Origin: an uncultured Sphingomonadaceae bacterium
GTDB taxonomy: Bacteria > Pseudomonadota > Alphaproteobacteria > Sphingomonadales > Sphingomonadaceae
Length of the DNA stretch: 64,000 nt
Assembly (NCBI GenBank): GCA_947499975.1
Contig: CANMQE010000001.1
Location: forward strand, 620,001 to 684,000
Reading direction: 5' to 3'
Shown piece by piece: positions 57,543 through 64,000 of the stretch (positions are counted from its first letter, which is position 1; each line of letters starts with the position of its first letter). The notes below the pieces were generated by a model that worked only from the letters and a program-made list of their open reading frames with translations, searched no databases and was not told the DNA's origin. A program made the position numbers and the translations under genes.

Positions 57543-60212
57543 ATGACGCAAACGGTTTACACTTTTGGCGGCGATGCGCCCCATGACGATCCCCGCCAGC
57601 GCGACAAGACGGTGACGGGCGGAAAGGGCGCGAACCTTGCCGAAATGGCCAGCATCGGCCTGCCTGTGCCACCCGGTTTCACCATCACCACCGAGGAATC
57701 CGTCAGCTACCTCAACCGCGGAGAGGCTTTCTCCGACAAGCTGCGCGCAGATGTCGCCGATGCGCTGGTGCATATCGAGAACAGCGTCGGCAAGAAGTTC
57801 GGTGACAAGGCCGATCCGCTTCTCGTTTCGGTCCGCTCCGGCGCGCGGGTCTCCATGCCCGGAATGATGGATACCGTGCTGAACCTCGGCCTGAACGATG
57901 AAACCGTGGAAGGCCTGGCCAGCGCATCGGGCGACGATCGCTTCGCGTGGGATAGCTATCGCCGCTTCATCCAGATGTATTCCGACGTCGTCCTGGGCCT
58001 CGATCACGGTGCTTTCGAGGAAGCGCTGGAAATTGCGAAGGAAGACCGCGGCTACTTCACCGATACCGAGATGACCGCCGATGACTGGCGCGAACTGGTA
58101 GGTCAGTTCAAGCAGATCGTTGCATCAGAGCGTGGCAAGCCGTTCCCGCTGGATGTGAACGAGCAGCTCTGGGGCGCGATTGCCGCCGTGTTCGAAAGCT
58201 GGGACGCCGAGCGCGCGAAGGTATATCGTCGTCTCAACGGCATTCCGGGGGACTGGGGCACGGCCGTCAACGTGCAGGCCATGGTGTTCGGCAACATGGG
58301 CGAAACCAGCGCCACGGGCGTTGCCTTCACCCGCGATCCCTCCACGGGGGAGCGCAGCTATTACGGCGAGTGGCTAGTGAATGCGCAGGGCGAGGACGTG
58401 GTTGCCGGCATCCGCACGCCGCAATACCTCACCAGGGCGCGGCGTGAAGCGGCCGGTGCGGAACTCCCCAGCATGGAAGAAGCCATGCCCGGAGCCTACG
58501 AAGAACTGGCCCGCGTGTTCGACCTGCTGGAAAATCACTACAAGGATATGCAGGATATCGAATTCACCGTGCAGGAAGGCACGCTGTGGATGCTGCAGAC
58601 CCGCAACGGCAAACGTACCGCCAAGGCCGCGCTGAAGATGGCCGTGGACATGGTGAGCGAGGGCCTGATCGACGAGGAAACCGCGATCTGCCGCGTCGAT
58701 CCGATGGCGCTGGACCAGTTGCTGCATCCCACGCTTGATCCTGATGCCCCGCGCGATGAACTGGCCACCGGCCTTCCCGCATCGCCGGGTGCAGCTTCGG
58801 GCAAGATCGTTCTGGACGCCGACACCGCGGAACTCTGGGCCAATCGCGAGGAGGACGTGGTCCTCGTCCGCGTCGAGACCAGCCCCGAGGATATTCACGG
58901 CATGCACGCGGCGCGCGGCATCCTGACGGCGCGCGGCGGGATGACCAGCCACGCAGCCGTGGTGGCACGCGGCATGGGCCGCCCTTGTGTCTCCGGTGCC
59001 TCAGCTGTTTCGATCGATCTCGAAAAGCGCACCCTGCGCATCGGTAATCGCGAGCTTAAGGAAGGCGACGTGCTGACGCTGGACGGCGCCACCGGCCAGA
59101 TCATGGCGGGCCGCGTGCCCACTATCGAGCCTGAACTCGCCGGCGATTTCGGCGTGCTGATGGAATGGGCGGACAAGCATCGCCGCATGGGCGTTCGCAC
59201 CAACGCCGAAACGCCGGAAGACTGCAAGACAGCACGCGGCTTTGGCGCAGAAGGCATCGGCCTTTGCCGAACGGAGCACATGTTCTTCGATGCAGGCCGG
59301 ATCAGCGCCGTTCGCGCGATGATCCTGGCGGACGACGAGGCCGGAAGGCGCGCTGCACTCGAACGCCTGCTGCCAGAACAGCGCGGTGATTTTGCCGAGA
59401 TATTCCGCACGATGCATGGCCTGCCGTGCACGATCCGCCTGCTGGATCCGCCCCTGCATGAATTCATGCCGAGCCGTGACGAGGAGTTCCAGGAACTGGC
59501 GGACAGTCTGGATGTCAGCATGGATCACCTGAAGCGGCGCGCTGGCGAGCTGCACGAATTCAACCCCATGCTGGGCCATCGCGGTTGCCGCCTGGGTATC
59601 ACCTTCCCCGAAATCTACGAGATGCAGGCACGCGCGATCTTCGAGGCGGCCTGCGACGTGACCGCAGAGGGCGGCGAACCCGTGGTTCCCGAGGTCATGA
59701 TCCCGCTGGTCGCCACGCGCAAGGAACTGGAGATCCTGCGCAAGCTGGTGAACGAGACCGCGCAGGAAGTGTTCGCCGAGAAAGGTGCCGAAGTCGAATA
59801 CCTCGTCGGCACGATGATCGAACTGCCGCGCGCTGCCCTGATGGCAGGTGACATCGCTCACGAGGCGCGCTTCTTCTCCTTCGGTACGAACGATCTTACA
59901 CAGACCGCGCTGGGCGTCAGCCGGGATGATGCGGGCCGTTTCCTGTCACCCTATGTGGACAAGGGTATCTACGCCCGCGACCCTTTCGTCAGTCTGGATG
60001 TGGACGGCGTCGGCCAGTTGGTGGAGATTGCAGCCGAACGGGGCAGGGCGACCCGCGCCGATCTGAAGCTGGGCATCTGCGGAGAGCACGGCGGCGACCC
60101 GGAAAGTATCGCCTTCTGCGAGAAGGTCGGCCTGGATTACGTATCTGCCTCCCCTTACCGCGTGCCGATTGCACGCCTGGCTGCGGCGCAGGCGGCGCTA
60201 CGTTCCCGCTAG
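57543..60212 (+). CDS. ppdK: pyruvate, phosphate dikinase
   Basis: Interconverts pyruvate, ATP and phosphate with phosphoenolpyruvate, AMP and diphosphate. The 889-residue protein has the N-terminal nucleotide-binding domain (TGGKGANLAEM), the phosphohistidine domain (GGMTSHAAVVARGMGRP, catalytic H470) and the C-terminal PEP-binding barrel with the LGICGEHGGDP cysteine. It follows glyS by 57 nt, a frequent order in Sphingomonadales. Its stop overlaps the methyltransferase stop on the opposite strand by 15 nt. Confidence 0.98.
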   Translation: MTQTVYTFGGDAPHDDPRQRDKTVTGGKGANLAEMASIGLPVPPGFTITTEESVSYLNRGEAFSDKLRADVADALVHIENSVGKKFGDKADPLLVSVRSGARVSMPGMMDTVLNLGLNDETVEGLASASGDDRFAWDSYRRFIQMYSDVVLGLDHGAFEEALEIAKEDRGYFTDTEMTADDWRELVGQFKQIVASERGKPFPLDVNEQLWGAIAAVFESWDAERAKVYRRLNGIPGDWGTAVNVQAMVFGNMGETSATGVAFTRDPSTGERSYYGEWLVNAQGEDVVAGIRTPQYLTRARREAAGAELPSMEEAMPGAYEELARVFDLLENHYKDMQDIEFTVQEGTLWMLQTRNGKRTAKAALKMAVDMVSEGLIDEETAICRVDPMALDQLLHPTLDPDAPRDELATGLPASPGAASGKIVLDADTAELWANREEDVVLVRVETSPEDIHGMHAARGILTARGGMTSHAAVVARGMGRPCVSGASAVSIDLEKRTLRIGNRELKEGDVLTLDGATGQIMAGRVPTIEPELAGDFGVLMEWADKHRRMGVRTNAETPEDCKTARGFGAEGIGLCRTEHMFFDAGRISAVRAMILADDEAGRRAALERLLPEQRGDFAEIFRTMHGLPCTIRLLDPPLHEFMPSRDEEFQELADSLDVSMDHLKRRAGELHEFNPMLGHRGCRLGITFPEIYEMQARAIFEAACDVTAEGGEPVVPEVMIPLVATRKELEILRKLVNETAQEVFAEKGAEVEYLVGTMIELPRAALMAGDIAHEARFFSFGTNDLTQTALGVSRDDAGRFLSPYVDKGIYARDPFVSLDVDGVGQLVEIAAERGRATRADLKLGICGEHGGDPESIAFCEKVGLDYVSASPYRVPIARLAAAQAALRSR

Positions 60213-60977
60213 GGAACGCCGCCCGCTTAGCGTGAGGATGGAGAACGTCTCGGTCACGCGGCCGTCATCGTCCGCGTGATCCATAAACGCGCGCCGCGCC
60301 CTGTCGCGTGCCTCTCGCCCCAGCGGCGGCGCGACAGAGGCAAGGCAGTTGCCCAGTCCCTGTTCGCGCAGATCGCCAACCAGTCGGTCTAGGGAGCCAT
60401 AGCGTACAGAGAGATCGTGCGAATCAACCACCGGATCCTTCCATCCGGCGCGTTGCAGAAGCTCCGCCGCGGCGCGGGTATCCACCAGCGGATGCATGCG
60501 CGCAGCAGGCCTGTCGGGCTCTGCCGCATACATCGCCTGCCGCAACCGCGGTAGCGATCCGGCGCCCGGGAACATCGCGATCACCAGACCGCCAGGCGAC
60601 AGCGCCTGCCGCAAATGGATGAGCGCGCCGGGCAGATCGTTCACGGTGTCCAGCAAGCCGAGCACGCCGATGAACTGGTAGCCGCCGGCGGGATATGGCC
60701 GTTGCATGTCTATCGCATGATTTCCTACGATGTCGGCGTGGATTAAATCCGTGTTCGTCTCATCAAGCTGGCTGGCAAGACCGCGCGCAAAGTCACCCAG
60801 CAGCAACGCTTTTTCCGGCTGGTGGCGTACGAAGGCAAGCCGCTCGGCCATGTCCTCCGCCATGTCGTCCACGATGAAGCGAGCCGGATCCTGCGTCGAG
60901 TGCTGGAGATGCAGAGCGCGGGCGCGAACAGCGTGGCGGCGCGCATCGGAAAAGATTCGGGGTGGAATGGATGCCAT
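60198..60977 (-). CDS. class I SAM-dependent methyltransferase-like protein
   Basis: A 259-residue protein with a methyltransferase fold resembling BioC/NDUFAF5-type enzymes. It carries a modified SAM loop (ALLLGDFARGLASQL), an acidic strand (IHADIVG) and the YQFIGVLGLLDTVNDLPGAL and SPGGLVIAMFPG blocks. The classical GxGxG is reduced to GDFARG, so activity is not certain. An NDUFAF5-like role (arginine hydroxylation for complex I) is only a possibility. It is divergent from comF, with the starts 42 nt apart. Confidence 0.82.
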   Translation of the reverse strand: MASIPPRIFSDARRHAVRARALHLQHSTQDPARFIVDDMAEDMAERLAFVRHQPEKALLLGDFARGLASQLDETNTDLIHADIVGNHAIDMQRPYPAGGYQFIGVLGLLDTVNDLPGALIHLRQALSPGGLVIAMFPGAGSLPRLRQAMYAAEPDRPAARMHPLVDTRAAAELLQRAGWKDPVVDSHDLSVRYGSLDRLVGDLREQGLGNCLASVAPPLGREARDRARRAFMDHADDDGRVTETFSILTLSGRRSLAGT

Positions 60978-61018
60978 GGCGCTTGCCTACCGATCCTGAC
61001 GCGGGCAGCAAAGCCTGC

Positions 61019-61669
61019 ATGGCCGTGAAGGATGCTTTCGCACCGCTGGTGGATCTGATCTATCCCCCGCGCTGTCCGCTTTGCGGGCAAGCCATCGCGG
61101 CGCAGCGTGGACTGTGCATGGATTGCTGGTCTGATCTGGAGATACCGTCTGACCAGCATGGCGAAAGCGGTATTACTGCCGCCACGATCTATAACGACAC
61201 GGCGCGCCAGATGGTGCTGAATTTCAAGCACGGTCGAAAGATTGCTCTGGCGCAGATGATGGCACGGCAGATCGACGCGCGCTTGTCTGATCTCGACGGC
61301 GACTGGCTTGCCGTGCCGGTTCCGCTGCATCGCTCGCGCCTGTGGCACCGGGGCTTCAACCAGTCAGCGATGATCGCGCGAGAGTTGAGCAAGCTTGGCA
61401 AGACCACGCTGCTGGTGGACGCGCTCATCAGGCCGAAGCGCACGCCCAGCCTGGGCGGTCTTGGCCGAACGCAAAGGCGGGAGGTTCTGCGCGGCGCAAT
61501 CACGGTCAATCCGGCGCGCCGCGGTGACGTGAGAGGCGCTCAAATCCTGCTGGTGGACGATGTGCTGACAAGCGGCGCAACCAGCGATGCCTGTATCGCA
61601 GCGTTGAAAACCGCAGGGGCGCGGCGGGTGCACGTGGCCTGTTTCTCGCGCGTTATCGAAGGGCGCTAA
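61019..61669 (+). CDS. comF: ComF-family phosphoribosyltransferase-like protein
   Basis: A 216-residue protein with an N-terminal zinc ribbon (CPLCG and then GLCMDCW), the VPVPLHRSRLWHRGFNQS segment and a type I PRPP loop (LLVDDVLTSGAT). It is linked to DNA uptake in other bacteria, and a ComEC homologue is elsewhere in this window. ATG 61019 has only a weak ribosome site; 60962 would overlap the divergent gene. Confidence 0.92.
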   Translation: MAVKDAFAPLVDLIYPPRCPLCGQAIAAQRGLCMDCWSDLEIPSDQHGESGITAATIYNDTARQMVLNFKHGRKIALAQMMARQIDARLSDLDGDWLAVPVPLHRSRLWHRGFNQSAMIARELSKLGKTTLLVDALIRPKRTPSLGGLGRTQRREVLRGAITVNPARRGDVRGAQILLVDDVLTSGATSDACIAALKTAGARRVHVACFSRVIEGR

Positions 61670-61706
61670 ACCACGCATATGGCCAAGAATGTGTCGCCGA
61701 ACGCAA

Positions 61707-61733
61707 GACGCCCGGGCGATAGGCCCGGGCGTC
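61707..61733. terminator. hairpin after comF
   Basis: Perfect 11 bp stem (GACGCCCGGGC/GCCCGGGCGTC, loop GATAG) 38 nt past the comF stop. No T run, so termination is uncertain. Confidence 0.5.
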
Positions 61734-61806
61734 CGCGTGACGATATTGCTGAAGCTTTCGCGCGAGCCCCCCAGCCGGCGCGTCCGCTTCAAACCCTCAT
61801 GAAACC

Positions 61807-61833
61807 GATACCACCGATTGATCGGTTGGTATC
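61807..61833. promoter_or_regulatory. 27 nt imperfect palindrome, operator candidate
   Basis: Arms GATACCA and TGGTATC enclose a second inverted pair CCGAT/ATCGG with one extra T. It is about 190 nt upstream of the hisI start in a region without genes. Length and symmetry suit a dimeric repressor such as a TetR-type regulator. Confidence 0.45.
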
Positions 61834-62063
61834 AGCACCCCCCATTCCCTGGCCGGAATGGCAGGCGGCCCGTCAAGCCGCGACGCATTCATCCCACTGA
61901 AAGGTTGAAAGGCAAACACCCTTGTGGGCATTTGCAAGTTTTTGCCGCGAACATGTGTTGATCTTGCAACAAATGCGTACATGAGTGGCCACGCACAGAG
62001 CGAAAGAGAAAGGACTACGCGATTTCTTCCGATACTATCAAACGCGAGAGCGGCACGGCCTTC

Positions 62064-62402
62064 ATGCCCAAATTCGATGACTCCGGCCTGCTGACGGCGG
62101 TGGTGCAGGACGTTGGCAGCGGTGAAGTGCTGATGGTCGCCTTCATGAACGCAGAGGCGCTCGACGCCACGCGCAAGACGGGCATCGCGCATTTCTATTC
62201 GCGCAGCCGCGCCACGCTGTGGATGAAGGGGGAGACGTCCGGCAACACGCTTGGCGTAGAGGAAATACTTGTCGACTGCGATCAGGATGCGCTGATCCTG
62301 AAAGCGCGCCCGGCCGGCCCCGCCTGCCACACCGGAGCCCGGTCCTGTTTCTATCGCCGTCTGGTGGGCGAGAGGCTTGAGAAAACAGGAGATCGCTCAT
62401 GA
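62064..62402 (+). CDS. hisI: phosphoribosyl-AMP cyclohydrolase
   Basis: Opens the adenine ring of PR-AMP in histidine synthesis. The family motifs are clear: [19 protein letters not shown] with the metal-binding cysteines (VDCDQD, GPACHTG, SCFYRR) and WMKGETSGN. The ATG at 62064 gives 112 residues but lacks a ribosome site and starts unusually close to the conserved [13 protein letters not shown]. An ATT codon at 62022, seven nt after AAAGGA, would give 126 residues and a normal N-terminus. The stop overlaps the next start by 4 nt. Confidence 0.93.
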   Translation: MPKFDDSGLLTAVVQDVGSGEVLMVAFMNAEALDATRKTGIAHFYSRSRATLWMKGETSGNTLGVEEILVDCDQDALILKARPAGPACHTGARSCFYRRLVGERLEKTGDRS

Positions 62403-64000
62403 GCGGCTGGAATGGGCCCACGCGTGATACGCTGTTTATCCTGAATGACCTGCTGAACATAACCGAGGCCGACCTGCCCGGTTATGACGTGCTGGACGAA
62501 GAGACCGTTCACGCGCTGGTGGAAGGAATGGACAGGTTCTGCGTGGACGTGCTGGCTCCCCTCAATCCCATTTCCGATGCGCAGGGCTGCACTCGCCACC
62601 CGGATGGCAGCGTTTCAACGCCCGAGGGGTTCAAGCAGGCATACGATCAGCTGGTGGAGGCAGGCTGGACCACTCTTGCGGCGCCGGAAGAATACGGCGG
62701 GCAAGGCATGCCGCACGTGCTTGGAACGGTGCTGGAAGAATACATGAACTCCGCCTGCGCATCCTTCATGATGTATCCCGGCATTATCGGCGGTGCGACG
62801 TCCACCATCATCTCCGCCGGTTCGCAGGAACTGAAGCAGGCATATGCGCCGCGCATCATCAGCGGTGAATGGCTGGCGACGATGGCCTTGACGGAGGGGC
62901 ATGCAGGGACCGATCTCGGCCTGATGCGGACCAAGGCAGAACCGCAGGCGGACGGTTCGTACGCCATCAGCGGCGAGAAGATCTTCATCTCGGGCGGCGA
63001 ACATGACCTGACCGAAAACATCGTGCATCTCGTGCTGGCCAAGCTGCCGGATGCCCCGGCGGGGTCGCGCGGCATCTCGCTTTTCCTTGCGCCCAAGATC
63101 CTTCCCGACGGCAGCCGCAACGCAATCACCTGCGCATCCATCGAACATAAGATGGGCCTGAACGGCAGCGCCACCTGCGTGATGAATTTCGATGGTGCGA
63201 AAGGCTGGTTGCTTGGCAAGGAGAACGGCGGCCTGCCCGCGATGTTCATCATGATGAATGCCGCGCGCCTGGCGGTGGGCGTGCAGGGCCTTGCCCATGC
63301 CGAACATTCCTATCAACGCGCGGCAAGCTACGCGCTGGAACGCAAGCAGGGCAGGGGCATGGCCGCGCGGCCAGATCCTGCAGCCGCCGCAGATTCGCTG
63401 CTGGTGCATCCCGATGTTCGACGCATGCTGATGGACGCGCGCGCCTTTACAGAGGGGTTCCGCGCGCTGGTGCTGTGGACGGCGATGGAGATCGACCGGG
63501 CGCATGCCGGCAATGCGGATGCGGAAGCGCTGGTGTCCTTCCTCACCCCGGTTCTGAAGGCCTACGGGAGCGATCGCGGTTTCGAGACAGCGGTCGAGAT
63601 GCAGCAGGTGCTGGGCGGACACGGGTATGTGAAGGAATGGGGAATGGAGCAGATCGTGCGCGATGCCCGTATTGCCATGATCTACGAAGGCGCGAACGGA
63701 GTTCAGGCGCTGGACCTGGCGGGGCGCAAGACCGTGAAGGATGGCGGCGGAACGGCCCGTGCTTTCCTGGACATGGTGGAGAAAGCTGCGAATGACGCGC
63801 CCGATGATATCGGGCAGGCATTAATCGATGCGCTGGAGGATGCGCGCCATGCGCTAGACTGGCTGCTGGAGAATGCCGGAGCCAACCCGGATAACACAGG
63901 CGCCGCGTCATACGCCTTCATGCAGATGATGGGCGTTGTGGCGATTGGCTGGATGTGGGCACGGATGGGGCGTGTCGTAGAAGGGCGCGACGATGAATTT
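62399..64000 (+). CDS. acyl-CoA dehydrogenase, long form, 3' end outside the window
   Basis: A flavoprotein of fatty-acid beta-oxidation, open to the right edge (534 residues visible). The start codon overlaps the hisI stop (ATGA). It has the ACAD N-terminal domain ([11 protein letters not shown]), the middle domain with [12 protein letters not shown] and GEKIFISGG, and the C-terminal flavin domain with [26 protein letters not shown] and [16 protein letters not shown]. The E of YEGANG matches the catalytic-base position of the FadE/DmdC-like long group. Coupling to histidine synthesis is odd. Confidence 0.95.
   Translation, partial: MSGWNGPTRDTLFILNDLLNITEADLPGYDVLDEETVHALVEGMDRFCVDVLAPLNPISDAQGCTRHPDGSVSTPEGFKQAYDQLVEAGWTTLAAPEEYGGQGMPHVLGTVLEEYMNSACASFMMYPGIIGGATSTIISAGSQELKQAYAPRIISGEWLATMALTEGHAGTDLGLMRTKAEPQADGSYAISGEKIFISGGEHDLTENIVHLVLAKLPDAPAGSRGISLFLAPKILPDGSRNAITCASIEHKMGLNGSATCVMNFDGAKGWLLGKENGGLPAMFIMMNAARLAVGVQGLAHAEHSYQRAASYALERKQGRGMAARPDPAAAADSLLVHPDVRRMLMDARAFTEGFRALVLWTAMEIDRAHAGNADAEALVSFLTPVLKAYGSDRGFETAVEMQQVLGGHGYVKEWGMEQIVRDARIAMIYEGANGVQALDLAGRKTVKDGGGTARAFLDMVEKAANDAPDDIGQALIDALEDARHALDWLLENAGANPDNTGAASYAFMQMMGVVAIGWMWARMGRVVEGRDDEF

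Larger units (their letters stand above)
61670..62021. other. gene-free region between comF and hisI
   Basis: No credible protein. It holds the hairpin 61707-61733 and the palindrome 61807-61833. A further inverted pair, TTGCAAG (61933) and CTTGCAA, lies at about 61930-61970 close to the hisI start. These suggest regulation of the hisI-acyl-CoA dehydrogenase unit. Confidence 0.5.

Noticed and set aside
61679-61900. 73-residue open frame after comF
   Set aside because: No ribosome-binding site, it contains two palindromic control elements, and the composition (proline/arginine-rich) is that of random GC-rich DNA.

Overview
The window is a gene-dense, GC-rich bacterial chromosome segment carrying mostly core metabolic and information genes. 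Several features point to an alphaproteobacterium of the order Sphingomonadales, most likely an Erythrobacteraceae relative; this is inferred from protein style and gene order, not from a database match. They are a pyruvate dehydrogenase E1 beta subunit with an N-terminal lipoyl domain, the grxC-nitrilase-DUF1178 trio, an UrcA-family protein, a GTTC-N7-GTTC SOS box before lexA, a ROSE-like RNA thermometer before hsp20, a very large TonB-dependent receptor and a glyQ-glyS-ppdK cluster. No rRNA, CRISPR array, transposase or phage gene is visible. One tRNA (Arg, anticodon CCT) is present.

Layout. 1-3502 (+): an incomplete nucleotidyltransferase-like membrane protein, a helical protein of unknown role and a histidine-kinase-like protein that lacks the phospho-accepting histidine. 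3584-6347 (-): gltA and gltX, divergent from comEC (6376-8568). 8639-19197 (-): lexA with its own SOS box, and upstream of it a long, tightly packed transcription unit ppiD-trpE-lipoprotein-pip-trpG-trpD-trpC-DUF3597-moaC-moeA with many 1-4 nt start/stop overlaps. 19430-22422 (+): tpiA, secG, pyrG, then a gene-free 366 nt region with hairpins and a terminator that may encode a small RNA. 22789-25042: hsp20 (-) with a heat-shock promoter and thermometer, the grxC-nitrilase-DUF1178 operon (+) and tRNA-Arg (-).

25155-30269: a 1053-residue TonB-dependent receptor and a divergent regulator with two MarR domains in one chain, separated by 666 nt containing three palindromes. 30297-35174: a small secreted protein, hppD (tyrosine catabolism), an FtsB-like protein and pdhA-pdhB. 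35284-37819 (-): an isolated TadG-TadE-TadE group for pilus or surface assembly. 37984-48165: squalene-synthase-like, EF-hand, trmFO, lysoplasmalogenase-like, a MarR-like regulator, gyrA, a TPR protein, ychF and pth.

48189-54311 (-): rplY followed by the most accessory-looking stretch, in which three TraB/GumN-family proteins flank an UrcA protein and a translationally coupled cassette of three small membrane proteins and an XRE regulator. 54409-64000: glyQ-glyS-ppdK, a methyltransferase, comF, hisI and the start of a long acyl-CoA dehydrogenase that runs off the window.
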